Part shown: in pieces, positions 1 to 6,407 of the stretch
How positions within the stretch are numbered: the stretch's first letter is position 1
How the letters are laid out: each line of letters starts with the position of its first letter
Source of the DNA: Desulfuromonadales bacterium
Lineage (GTDB): Bacteria > Desulfobacterota > Desulfuromonadia > Geobacterales > Pseudopelobacteraceae
Direction: 5' to 3'
Length of the DNA stretch: 17,723 bases
Assembly (NCBI GenBank): GCA_015688915.1
Contig: JAATGX010000138.1
Span: 1 to 17,723 of the forward strand
Position numbers and translations under genes: made by a program
The notes under the pieces: model-generated
What the model was told of the DNA's origin: nothing
Databases searched by the model: none
What the model saw: only the letters and a program-made list of their open reading frames with translations

Positions 1-152
1 ACAAGGCGAGAAAACTCAAGGTGCAGGACCAGATCCAGGATGACCAGGTTAGGGTGACCGGCAAGAACCGTGACGATTTGCAGGAGGCAATCCAACTCCT
101 TAAGGGACAAAACCTGGACGTGGAGATGCAGTTCGTGAATTTCAGGGAGTAA
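1..152 (+). CDS. yajQ: YajQ-family nucleotide-binding protein, C-terminal end (partial)
   Basis: The last 49 codons of a gene that begins outside the window, read in the frame ending with TAA at 150-152. The translated tail contains QIQDDQVRVTGKNRDDLQ and ends QFVNFRE, which matches the conserved C-terminus of the YajQ/UPF0234 family. Family members are small two-domain proteins that bind cyclic di-GMP or other nucleotides; that is family knowledge and cannot be seen in this fragment. The stop is 15 nt before the rimO start, so the two genes probably share a transcript. Confidence 0.85.
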   Translation, partial: KARKLKVQDQIQDDQVRVTGKNRDDLQEAIQLLKGQNLDVEMQFVNFRE

Positions 153-167
153 TGGAGGCGGGTTATT

Positions 168-1514
168 TTGAGTGATACAGTGAAACAGAAGGTCAGCATG
201 GTCAGCCTGGGCTGCCCCAAGAACCTGGTGGATGCCGAGGTGATGCTGGAGGTGCTCTCGAAGCAGGAGTACGAGATTACCACCGACGAGAAGGTTGCCG
301 ACGTGATCATCGTCAACACCTGCTCCTTCATCAAGGAGGCCAAGCAGGAGAGCATCGACGCCATCCTGGACCTGGCCGAGCGCAAGCACGACGGGCGCTG
401 CCATACCCTGATCGTCTCCGGCTGCCTGCCGCAGCGTTACCAGGAAGAACTGGCCAGGGAATTGCCGGAAGTGGATATCTTCATCGGCACCGGCGACTAC
501 CCCCGCATCGCGGAGATCCTGGCAGAAAAGACGGGCACGGAGGATCAACTGCGCTACATCGGCGACCCGGACTACATCTACGACGAGAGCCTGCCGCGCC
601 TCAACTCCTCCCCTGCCTGGTACTCATACCTGAAGATCGGCGAAGGGTGCTCCAACTGCTGCTCCTACTGCATCATCCCCCAGTTACGGGGTCCCTACCG
701 CTCCCGGCCGCTGGAGGCACTGGTGGCTGAGGCCGAACGCCTGGTGGCCCGCGGCGTCAAGGAGATCAACGTCATCTCCCAGGACATCACCCGCTACGGC
801 AGCGATATGGACGACGACACCACCCTGGAGACACTCATCCGCCGCTTGGCCGCCATCGACGGACTGCGCTGGATCCGCCTGCTGTACGCCTATCCGGACG
901 GCATCAGCGACGGCCTGATCGCCCTGATCCGGGATGAACCCAAGGTCTGCAAGTACCTCGACATCCCGATCCAACACATCTCGGACCCGGTGCTGAAGGC
1001 CATGAAACGCCGCAGCAACGGCCAGCAGATCAGGGATCTGATCGCAAAGCTGAGGAACGAAATACCGGACATCGCCCTGCGTACCTCGCTGATCGTCGGT
1101 TTCCCCGGCGAAACGGTGGACGACTTTGCCGGCCTGATGCAGTTCGTGGAGCAGAGCCAGTTCGACCGTCTGGGGGTATTCTGTTACTCCCGCGAGGAAG
1201 GCACCCCGGCTGCCGCCATGCCGGAGCAGGTTTCAGAGCGCATCAAACGCGAGCGTTACCGCAAGCTGATGCGTGCCCAGGCCCGCCTCTCCTTCCGCCG
1301 CAACCGTACCCTGATCGGCAAGACGGAACAGGTGATCGTCGAGGGATACAGCGAAGAAACCGAGTTGCTTCTCAAGGGACGCTCTTCCCGCCAGGCACCG
1401 GATATAGACGGCCAAGTCTATATCACCGCCGGCACCGCCGATGTGGGCGACATCGTCCAACTCAGGATCACCGATTCGTCCGACTATGACCTGATCGGCG
1501 AAATTGTCGATTAA
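168..1514 (+). CDS. rimO: Ribosomal protein S12 methylthiotransferase RimO
   Basis: A radical-SAM enzyme that adds a methylthio group to the conserved aspartate of ribosomal protein S12. The 448-aa product has the usual three-part layout. The N-terminal UPF0004 domain carries three cluster cysteines: C16 in LGCPKN, C52 in NTCSF and C86 in SGCLP. The radical-SAM core has the CxxxCxxC motif at C161, C165 and C168, followed by CIIPQLRG. A C-terminal TRAM domain covers roughly residues 380-448. The CIIPQLRGPYRSR stretch fits RimO better than MiaB. Translation most likely starts at TTG 168, because GGAGG at 154-158 sits 9 nt upstream; the first ATG, at 198, lacks such a site and would fall close to C16. 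It lies 15 nt after yajQ and is followed by a terminator. Confidence 0.95.
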   Translation: MSDTVKQKVSMVSLGCPKNLVDAEVMLEVLSKQEYEITTDEKVADVIIVNTCSFIKEAKQESIDAILDLAERKHDGRCHTLIVSGCLPQRYQEELARELPEVDIFIGTGDYPRIAEILAEKTGTEDQLRYIGDPDYIYDESLPRLNSSPAWYSYLKIGEGCSNCCSYCIIPQLRGPYRSRPLEALVAEAERLVARGVKEINVISQDITRYGSDMDDDTTLETLIRRLAAIDGLRWIRLLYAYPDGISDGLIALIRDEPKVCKYLDIPIQHISDPVLKAMKRRSNGQQIRDLIAKLRNEIPDIALRTSLIVGFPGETVDDFAGLMQFVEQSQFDRLGVFCYSREEGTPAAAMPEQVSERIKRERYRKLMRAQARLSFRRNRTLIGKTEQVIVEGYSEETELLLKGRSSRQAPDIDGQVYITAGTADVGDIVQLRITDSSDYDLIGEIVD

Positions 1515-1533
1515 GAACGTGTTCGCAAACAAA

Positions 1534-1567
1534 AGGGGCTGGTCTGTTGTCAGCCCCTCTTCATTTT
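1534..1567 (+). terminator. Intrinsic terminator after rimO
   Basis: A perfect 8-bp stem, AGGGGCTG (1534-1541) with CAGCCCCT (1551-1558), has a 9-nt loop and is followed by a moderately T-rich tail (cttcatttt). It sits 19 nt past the rimO stop and upstream of the next promoter. Confidence 0.75.
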
Positions 1568-1584
1568 CCGCCCCCCTTTTAAAC

Positions 1585-1612
1585 TTGACAACCCAGCCGT
1601 TTTCGGTATTAT
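1585..1612 (+). promoter_or_regulatory. Sigma-70 promoter of the dksA-like gene
   Basis: A consensus -35 box TTGACA (1585-1590), a 16-bp spacer, and a -10 box TATTAT (1607-1612, 5 of 6 consensus). The predicted transcript start near 1619 leaves a leader of about 38 nt before the ATG at 1657. Confidence 0.75.
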
Positions 1613-1656
1613 TTGGCCGCCTTTACGGCAGACCGACGAGCCGATGGAGTTGATCA

Positions 1657-2094
1657 ATGGCAACCAAACCGACCAAAAAATGGAAAGAAATCAGTGACAT
1701 CCTTCTTAAGATGAAGGACGACACCCTGCGCGAGATACACAAGACCGTGAAAAACGGGGCAGAGACGGCAGCCACCGGCGAACCGAGCGGTGACATCTAC
1801 GACCAGGCATCATCCGAGCGGGATCGCGAGTTGGGGTTGATACTGGGGGATCGCGAGCGGGAAAAACTGCACAGCATCGACGAGGCCCTGTTGCGCATCA
1901 ACGAAGGAGAATACGGCATTTGCGAAGAGTGCGAAGAAGAGATCCCCCTTGGCCGACTCAAGGCCATGCCCTTTGCCCGCCACTGCGTCAAATGCAAGGC
2001 CGATCTGGAAAAGCTCCAGGCACAGACCAAGCGTTTCGAGGAGGAGCGGGCCTATCGGGAGATCCCCCTTGGCTCCGAGGAAGAGGAGGCCTGA
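1657..2094 (+). CDS. dksA: TraR/DksA-family RNA polymerase-binding zinc-finger protein
   Basis: DksA proteins bind in the secondary channel of RNA polymerase and, with ppGpp, alter promoter choice during the stringent response. The 145-aa product has a helical N-terminal part and a coiled-coil tip motif D46-I-Y-D49-Q-A51, which matches the DxxDxA tip of DksA. A four-cysteine zinc finger follows: C89-x2-C92-x17-C110-x2-C113, the canonical DksA spacing. E. coli DksA is about 150 aa, so the length fits. The start is ATG 1657, with TGGAG (1645-1649) 7 nt upstream and its own promoter at 1585. Its last 43 bp overlap the 3' end of the convergent DUF362 gene. Geobacterales genomes can hold several DksA-like genes, so which paralogue this is remains uncertain. 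Confidence 0.85.
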   Translation: MATKPTKKWKEISDILLKMKDDTLREIHKTVKNGAETAATGEPSGDIYDQASSERDRELGLILGDREREKLHSIDEALLRINEGEYGICEECEEEIPLGRLKAMPFARHCVKCKADLEKLQAQTKRFEEERAYREIPLGSEEEEA

Positions 2095-3236
2095 CGGCTT
2101 CGCCTCCTCCTGCCCAAAGCTGAGGCGACCCTCAGCAGCAGTCCACGCCGCTGTTCCATGGCATCATGGGGACAGAGTTCGCGACAACACCAGCAACGGA
2201 TACAGCGCCCCGTGTCTACCGACAGGGCGCTGTTTTTTATGGTAATAACGCCGGGAGGGCAGGCATCCCTGCACACACCGCACAGCACGCAGCGCTCACT
2301 CACGGCCGGCCACGGGGTCAGGTGATTGCGAAGCGCCTTCTTCAGAAAACGGGGCAGGCCAAACTGCACATCCAGTCCGGCCGGAAGCTTGAAGGGACGC
2401 TGCCCGAAAGTTTCCAGCCCGGTGCCCGTCAACTCGATTTCCTCCCAGCGGCTTCCCGGCAACCCCATTCTGACCGCCTCACGCTCCACAGGCAAAAGAT
2501 CGCCCGGTATCCCGGCCAACCGTGCCGCGACCGTATCCACCGCCACCGGGTTGACCCCGGCCAGGATCGCCCCCACCGGCAACGGGTCGCCATTTCCCGG
2601 TCCGTTACCCTCCATGGCCCAGACAGCATCCACAATATTCAGCACCGGCTTCTTCAGCAGATAAATCTCCAGCAGCAAACGGGCAAACTGTTCCCGCGAC
2701 GTTCCCGCCTTAAGGTGCCAGGCCGGCTTTTCGCTTCCAACCACCGCGCCGAAGAGATTCTTCACGGCACAGGTCATGGTCATCATCTCATGGGTCTTCA
2801 ATTTGGGCAGATTGATTATCTTGTCCACTTCCCAGTAAGCCCGTGCCACGGCTATACGCCGAAACACTCCCGTCCCCTGGACCTCGACGATGTCATCAAA
2901 CGGCACCAGCCTGGCGCCACATTCCTCGGCGGCCCGCCTGATACCGCTCCGCTCGGCCACCCGTCGGAATCCGCCGAGGCCGGGGCTGTCGCCGATCAAC
3001 ACCTCACCTCCCGCTGCCATGACCAATTCCGCCACGACCCGCACCAGGACCGGATGGGTCGTCACCGCCGCCTCGGGCGGTTTGGGCGCCAGCATATTCG
3101 GCTTGAGAAGCACCCGGTCGCCCCGCCCCACAAATGCCTCAATCCCCCCCAGCGGCCTCAAAAGCGATACTACCGCTTCCCGCAGCAAGGGGTACTCGTA
3201 CGTGTCACACCGCCCTATACAGACCTTTTCTGCCAC
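2052..3236 (-). CDS. DUF362 protein with C-terminal 2x[4Fe-4S] ferredoxin domain
   Basis: A 394-aa protein. The N-terminal 280 or so residues resemble DUF362, with motifs such as VLLKPNML near the start and INLPKLKTHEMMTMTCAVKNLFG in the middle, and a GDP/NPVAVD-type stretch. The C-terminus holds two ferredoxin-type clusters, C316-x2-C319-x2-C322-x3-C326-P and C345-x2-C348-x2-C351-x3-C355-P. The protein is probably a cytoplasmic electron-transfer or iron-sulfur protein; the biochemical role of DUF362 is not settled. The start is GTG 3236, with GGGGAG (minus-strand reading of 3242-3247) 5 nt away. The C-terminal tail is Arg/Ser-rich and is encoded where the gene overlaps dksA. No partner gene lies next to it. 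Confidence 0.85.
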   Translation of the reverse strand: MAEKVCIGRCDTYEYPLLREAVVSLLRPLGGIEAFVGRGDRVLLKPNMLAPKPPEAAVTTHPVLVRVVAELVMAAGGEVLIGDSPGLGGFRRVAERSGIRRAAEECGARLVPFDDIVEVQGTGVFRRIAVARAYWEVDKIINLPKLKTHEMMTMTCAVKNLFGAVVGSEKPAWHLKAGTSREQFARLLLEIYLLKKPVLNIVDAVWAMEGNGPGNGDPLPVGAILAGVNPVAVDTVAARLAGIPGDLLPVEREAVRMGLPGSRWEEIELTGTGLETFGQRPFKLPAGLDVQFGLPRFLKKALRNHLTPWPAVSERCVLCGVCRDACPPGVITIKNSALSVDTGRCIRCWCCRELCPHDAMEQRRGLLLRVASALGRRRRSRQASSSSEPRGISR

Positions 3237-3336
3237 ACTGTCTCCCCATTCCGGAATCAGGCCATTCTTCCAGCGGCTTCAACCCGCTCTTCCCCCGCTC
3301 CATCCAACCAACTGCCTTGCACTGAAAAAATAATTA

Positions 3337-3365
3337 TTGACTCATCGAATTTTCTGATGTAGATA
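3337..3365 (+). promoter_or_regulatory. Promoter of the tRNA-Lys genes
   Basis: A -35 box TTGACT (3337-3342), a 17-bp spacer and a weak -10 TAGATA (3360-3365), about 13 nt before the mature tRNA 5' end. The block ATTGACTCATC recurs in the tRNA-Glu promoter at 3707-3717 with the same spacing to a -10 box, which supports both calls. Confidence 0.6.
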
Positions 3366-3378
3366 GTCTATTCTCTTT

Positions 3379-3454
3379 GAGCCGCTAGCTCAGTCGGTAG
3401 AGCACCTGACTTTTAATCAGGTGGTCGTTGGTTCGACCCCAACGCGGCTCACCA
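3379..3454 (+). tRNA. tRNA-Lys (anticodon TTT)
   Basis: A complete cloverleaf. The acceptor arms GAGCCGC (3379-3385) and GCGGCTC (3444-3450) pair perfectly, followed by discriminator A and an encoded CCA (3452-3454). The anticodon stem CCTGA/TCAGG encloses loop CTTTTAA, with anticodon TTT at 3412-3414. The T-arm is GTTGG-TTCGACC-CCAAC. It reads lysine codons AAA and AAG. Confidence 0.97.
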
Positions 3455-3463
3455 ATTACCCCG

Positions 3464-3500
3464 AAGGGTTACGGTTTTTGTCGTAACTTTTCTTTTTGCA
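3464..3500 (+). terminator. Possible weak terminator between the two tRNA-Lys genes
   Basis: GTTACG (3468-3473) pairs with CGTAAC (3482-3487), extendable by G-U and A-T pairs, and is followed by a T-rich run to 3498. It could attenuate transcription between the tRNA genes. The stem is short, and the second tRNA has no obvious promoter of its own, so it may instead be a processing spacer. Confidence 0.35.
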
Positions 3501-3507
3501 TAAACTT

Positions 3508-3583
3508 GGGCATATAGCTTAGCTGGTAGAGCAGCCGACTCTTAATCGGCAGGTCCTTGGTTCGATCCCAAGTATGCCCACCA
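3508..3583 (+). tRNA. tRNA-Lys (anticodon CTT)
   Basis: The acceptor arms GGGCATA (3508-3514) and TATGCCC (3573-3579) pair, followed by discriminator A and encoded CCA (3581-3583). The anticodon stem GCCGA/TCGGC encloses CTCTTAA, with anticodon CTT at 3541-3543. It is the second lysine isoacceptor, specific for AAG, and lies 53 nt after the TTT gene. Confidence 0.97.
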
Positions 3584-3587
3584 TACC

Positions 3588-3622
3588 AAGTGGCTGGCAG
3601 TTTTGCCAGCCACTTATTCTTT
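3588..3622 (+). terminator. Intrinsic terminator after tRNA-Lys(CTT)
   Basis: A perfect 12-bp stem, AAGTGGCTGGCA (3588-3599) with TGCCAGCCACTT (3604-3615), has a 4-nt loop GTTT and a short T-rich tail (attcttt). It begins 4 nt after the CCA end. Confidence 0.8.
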
Positions 3623-3707
3623 GCCGCGCTGCTTTCCGCCAGTAAGGCGGCGCCCCGTAACAGAAATACATCATCTTCAACGAATTGAGGCAGCACCCAA
3701 AAAAATA

Positions 3708-3736
3708 TTGACTCATCAGAAAATGTACTGTATATG
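3708..3736 (+). promoter_or_regulatory. Promoter of tRNA-Glu
   Basis: A -35 box TTGACT (3708-3713), a 17-bp spacer and a -10 box TATATG (3731-3736). It shares ATTGACTCATC and the spacing with the tRNA-Lys promoter at 3337. It would give a tRNA precursor with a 5' leader of about 65 nt. A second possible -10, TACAAT (3777-3782), lies nearer the tRNA but has no convincing -35. Confidence 0.6.
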
Positions 3737-3766
3737 TTTACGTCTATCGCGTCATTAATTGGGCAA

Positions 3767-3789
3767 CATGTCATTGTACAATAGACATG
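3767..3789 (+). repeat. 23-bp near-palindrome upstream of tRNA-Glu
   Basis: CATGTC (3767-3772), the perfect palindrome ATTGTACAAT (3773-3782), one extra A, then GACATG (3784-3789). It lies between the likely promoter and the tRNA. It could be a protein-binding site or a hairpin in the tRNA precursor leader; the sequence does not decide between these. Confidence 0.5.
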
Positions 3790-3809
3790 GGCGCGATGGT
3801 AACCAGCAC

Positions 3810-3887
<78 letters not shown>

Positions 3888-3896
3888 AACTTCAAG

Positions 3897-3934
3897 AAGG
3901 CCACTTTTCTCCGGAAAAGTGGCCTTTTCTTTTT
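3897..3934 (+). terminator. Strong intrinsic terminator after tRNA-Glu
   Basis: A 13-bp perfect stem, AAGGCCACTTTTC (3897-3909) with GAAAAGTGGCCTT (3914-3926), a 4-nt loop, and the run ttttcttttt. It lies between tRNA-Glu and the convergent hxlR gene, so it may also stop transcription from hxlR, though the T-run on the minus strand is poor. Confidence 0.9.
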
Positions 3935-3947
3935 GCCATGACTGGCA

Positions 3948-4319
3948 TCAATCACGGATTTCAGGCTGCGGGAACGTCTTGGGAAACCGGACTTCCGGCA
4001 CGTGACGTTCGGCCCATTTTCGCATCGCGCCAAGCACCTCCCCCAGGTCCGCCCCCTTCCGGGTGAGGTAATATTCCGCACGCGCCGGATTGGACTGGTA
4101 CAAGACTCTCTTGATAATGCCGGCCGCCTCAAGCTTTTTGAGCCGATCCGCCAGGGTGTTGGTCGGTATCCCCTCGGATGATTCGGTGAACTCCCCGTAG
4201 CGGTGCTTGTTCAGAAAGAGGTCACGGACCACGAGCAGCGTCCACTTGTCCCCTATGATATCGAGGACACAGGCAATCGGACAGGACGAACGAAATTCCA
4301 TGCTTGAATTATTTTCCAT
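3948..4319 (-). CDS. HxlR-family winged-helix transcriptional regulator
   Basis: A 123-aa DNA-binding protein. The HxlR signature CPIACVLDIIGDKWT begins at C13, followed by a winged helix (FTESSEGIPTNTLADRLKKL as the recognition region) and a C-terminal dimer helix ending in RKWAERH. Cysteines C13 and C17 lie near the N-terminus; C13 is in the position of the redox-sensing cysteine of YodB/HypR-type HxlR proteins. It is divergent from an Old Yellow Enzyme operon and is therefore its likely regulator. The predicted transcript start falls at about 4319, so the ATG at 4319 would be leaderless. The ATG at 4301 (residue 7) is an alternative start giving 117 aa, but it also lacks a clear ribosome binding site. 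Confidence 0.88.
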   Translation of the reverse strand: MENNSSMEFRSSCPIACVLDIIGDKWTLLVVRDLFLNKHRYGEFTESSEGIPTNTLADRLKKLEAAGIIKRVLYQSNPARAEYYLTRKGADLGEVLGAMRKWAERHVPEVRFPKTFPQPEIRD

Positions 4320-4325
4320 GGTACC

Positions 4326-4354
4326 ACTATAACTTTTATACTTGCAATTTGCAA
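4326..4354 (-). promoter_or_regulatory. Promoter of the hxlR-family gene
   Basis: On the minus strand, -35 TTGCAA (4354-4349), a 17-bp spacer and -10 TATAGT (4331-4326, 5 of 6). The palindromic operator at 4340-4356 covers the -35 box and half the spacer, as expected for autorepression. Confidence 0.6.
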
Positions 4355-4356
4355 GT
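4340..4356. promoter_or_regulatory. Palindromic operator (likely HxlR-type regulator site 1)
   Basis: A perfect 17-bp inverted repeat: ACTTGCAA, a central T, then TTGCAAGT. It sits between the divergent hxlR and flavin oxidoreductase genes and overlaps the hxlR promoter. Binding by the adjacent regulator is inferred from position. Confidence 0.65.
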
Positions 4357-4376
4357 CACCATGTTTTACTACGGTA

Positions 4377-4393
4377 GCTTGCAAATTAAAAGT
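4377..4393. promoter_or_regulatory. Degenerate second operator copy
   Basis: The 17-mer from 4377 (GCTTGCAAATTAAAAGT) matches the operator at 4340 at 13 of 17 positions, keeping the CTTGCAA half-site and the AAGT end. The copies are 37 bp apart. It lies 35 bp before the oxidoreductase ATG, where a repressor would block polymerase or early elongation. Confidence 0.5.
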
Positions 4394-4427
4394 GACTACA
4401 AACCGCGCCGCAAGGAGGAAACAGGGC

Positions 4428-5522
4428 ATGAAGAGATTATTCGATCAGATTGACTTCGCCGGCATGAAGCTTAAGAACAGATTTTTCCGTTCGGCCACCC
4501 ACGACGCTTTCGCCGATGAACAGGGACATCTTACTCCGAGACACTACGAGATCTACGAGGACCTTGCAAAGGGAGGGGTGGGGGCCATCATCACGGGACT
4601 GACCTCGGTGTGCGGCGAGGAACAACTCCAAACGGGCCAGATGGCTATCCATGACGATTCGTTCATTGACGAATATCGGACGCTCACCACCGCTGTCCAC
4701 GGCCACCAGACCGCAATCATCCTCCAGCTCGCCTGTCTGGGTTCGCAGTACCAACACTCCGGGGAAAAGCCGGTCTGGGGACCGAGCGCCGTGGAGGATC
4801 TCGCCTACGGGAAAATGGCACAGGAGATGACGAGAGAAGAAATCCGGCAGATGCAGGATGCCTTTGCACAGGCGGCGCTCAGGGCAAAACAGGCGGGTTT
4901 TGACGGCGTGCAACTCCACGGGGCGCACGGCTATCTGCTCAGCAAGTTCCTGACCCCTTACTACAACCGGCGCAACGACGAGTACGGCGGACCGATCGAG
5001 AACAGGGGACGGGCCATCTTCGAAACCTATGCCGCAGTGCGGGAAAAGGTCGGCCCCGACTATCCGGTGTTGATCAAGATCAACTGCGACGATTTCATGG
5101 ATCAGGGCATGACTTTCGAGGATTGCCGCCACGTCTGCGCGAGGCTCGCCGAACTCGGGATCAACGCCATCGAGATCAGTGGCGGCAGCTTTTCGTCGCG
5201 GCCCGATGAAGGCCCGGCCCGAAAGACGCCGGCGTACTTCCACTCCTACGCCGCGGAGATCGCCCGCGAGGTGCCGGTCCCGGTGCTCGTCGTCGGCGGG
5301 AACCGCGATTTCGACCCCTTGGAAAAGCTGGTAGCACAGACAAACATCACCGGAGTATCGCTTTGCCGGCCGCTCATCCGCGAAAGCGCCCTGATCAACC
5401 GCTGGAAAGCCGGAGAGCGCAGCCCCGCGCTCTGCATCTCCTGCAACAAATGCTTCAACCCGAAGGGGACCACCTGCGTCTTCAACCGGCCCGAAAAGGC
5501 CGCCACCGGAGCCGACGCCTGA
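4428..5522 (+). CDS. Old Yellow Enzyme-family NADH:flavin oxidoreductase
   Basis: An FMN-dependent TIM-barrel ene-reductase that would reduce activated C=C bonds of enones, quinones or related electrophiles. It starts at ATG 4428, with a strong AAGGAGG (4412-4418) 9 nt upstream; an in-frame GTG at 4392 has no such site. The 364-aa product has the OYE signature H164-G-A-H167-GYLLSKFLTP, then NRR, DEYGG and ENRGR. The C-terminus has four cysteines, C336-x2-C339-x2-C342-x7-C350, resembling the [4Fe-4S] site of 2,4-dienoyl-CoA reductase and enoate reductases. The FAD/NAD(P)H domain of those longer enzymes is absent, so an electron partner may be needed. It is the first gene of a three-gene unit divergent from an HxlR regulator. 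The exact substrate is unknown. Confidence 0.9.
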   Translation: MKRLFDQIDFAGMKLKNRFFRSATHDAFADEQGHLTPRHYEIYEDLAKGGVGAIITGLTSVCGEEQLQTGQMAIHDDSFIDEYRTLTTAVHGHQTAIILQLACLGSQYQHSGEKPVWGPSAVEDLAYGKMAQEMTREEIRQMQDAFAQAALRAKQAGFDGVQLHGAHGYLLSKFLTPYYNRRNDEYGGPIENRGRAIFETYAAVREKVGPDYPVLIKINCDDFMDQGMTFEDCRHVCARLAELGINAIEISGGSFSSRPDEGPARKTPAYFHSYAAEIAREVPVPVLVVGGNRDFDPLEKLVAQTNITGVSLCRPLIRESALINRWKAGERSPALCISCNKCFNPKGTTCVFNRPEKAATGADA

Positions 5523-5555
5523 CCGCGCCAATGAATTCATCGTGGGAGCACTATC

Positions 5556-6407
5556 ATGAAAGAGCAGATCAAGGATACCGTCCGGCGCCTGGTGATCGGA
5601 CATGGGGACAATTGGTCCGAAACCCTGTCGGAACGCTATTTCGATGAGCCGGTGGTTAATTTCGCCTCGGCCGATGATCCGCTGTTCGAGGAGCTCAAAT
5701 CGATTATCGGCCCGTGGCACCGCACGCCCCGGGAGGCGTTCGAAGCGGCACATGGCGAGGATAGCTGGCGCGGCGGCACCGTGATCAGTTGGGTCATGCC
5801 CTGGAGCAAGGGGTTGCGCGACAGTAACCGGCCGTGCAAGGAGCGGCCGTCACCGGAGTGGACCCTGGCCTATTACCTGAGTTCCAAGACCTTGCAGAAA
5901 CAGGTGCGTGCCGCCCTGCTGGATGAACTGGCCGGGTACGGCCATCGGGGGGTAGCGCCGGCCGACGCCCCATGGTTCAGCATCGTCGATACGCCGACCG
6001 GCAAGTCGTCCACCTGGTCGGAGCGGCATGTCGGCTATGTTGCCGGGTTGGGCACCTTTGGCCTGAGTGACGCGTTTATCAGTGAAAAAGGGACGGCGAT
6101 TGTCTTGAACTCGGTGGTGACGGACGCCGTTCTGCCGCCGGACAGCCGGATTGCCGCTCATCACCAGGCTAACTGCCTGTTTTATGCCACAGACAGATGC
6201 GGCGCCTGCATAAAGCGCTGCCCGGTTGACGCGATCTCGCGGAGCGGCCACGACAAGAACAGGTGCATGGTATATGCCTATGGCCCGGAATCCATCCAGC
6301 TCGCGACTGAACGCGGGGTGCAAGGTCCGGCCGGCTGCGCGCTCTGCCAGGTCGGCGTGCCCTGCGAGTTCAAAAACCCTTCCCGGTCTGAGACCAAGGG
6401 GGCATGA
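5556..6407 (+). CDS. QueG-like (COG1600-type) 4Fe-4S protein
   Basis: A 283-aa iron-sulfur protein related to the epoxyqueuosine reductase core. The middle part, VGYVAGLGTFGLSDAFIS with a following VVTDAVLPPD, corresponds to the QueG AGLGWIGK...TDLPLPPD region, and D145 in IVDTP may match the QueG aspartate. Cluster 1 is C215-x2-C218-x3-C222-P, with C207 nearby. A second set is C237 plus C261-x2-C264-x5-C270, spaced differently from the usual CxxCxxxCP. The HEAT-repeat tail of QueG is missing, so a tRNA role is doubtful; a redox role with the neighbouring flavoenzyme is more likely (inference). ATG 5556 has GGGAG at 5544-5548. It follows the oxidoreductase by 33 nt and abuts the hydrolase. 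Confidence 0.8.
   Translation: MKEQIKDTVRRLVIGHGDNWSETLSERYFDEPVVNFASADDPLFEELKSIIGPWHRTPREAFEAAHGEDSWRGGTVISWVMPWSKGLRDSNRPCKERPSPEWTLAYYLSSKTLQKQVRAALLDELAGYGHRGVAPADAPWFSIVDTPTGKSSTWSERHVGYVAGLGTFGLSDAFISEKGTAIVLNSVVTDAVLPPDSRIAAHHQANCLFYATDRCGACIKRCPVDAISRSGHDKNRCMVYAYGPESIQLATERGVQGPAGCALCQVGVPCEFKNPSRSETKGA

Noticed and set aside
2166..3362. A 398-codon open frame on the plus strand opposite the DUF362 gene
   Set aside because: The translation is rich in His, Arg, Pro and Gln with no domain signal, and the minus strand encodes clear DUF362 and ferredoxin motifs. It is a high-GC antisense shadow.
3469..3774. A 101-codon minus-strand open frame over the tRNA region
   Set aside because: It includes the complement of tRNA-Lys(CTT) and its terminator. 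Proteins with such tails are common mis-annotations over tRNA genes.
4437..5753. A 438-codon minus-strand open frame opposite the flavin oxidoreductase
   Set aside because: No motif or ribosome binding site; the plus strand carries the OYE signature.
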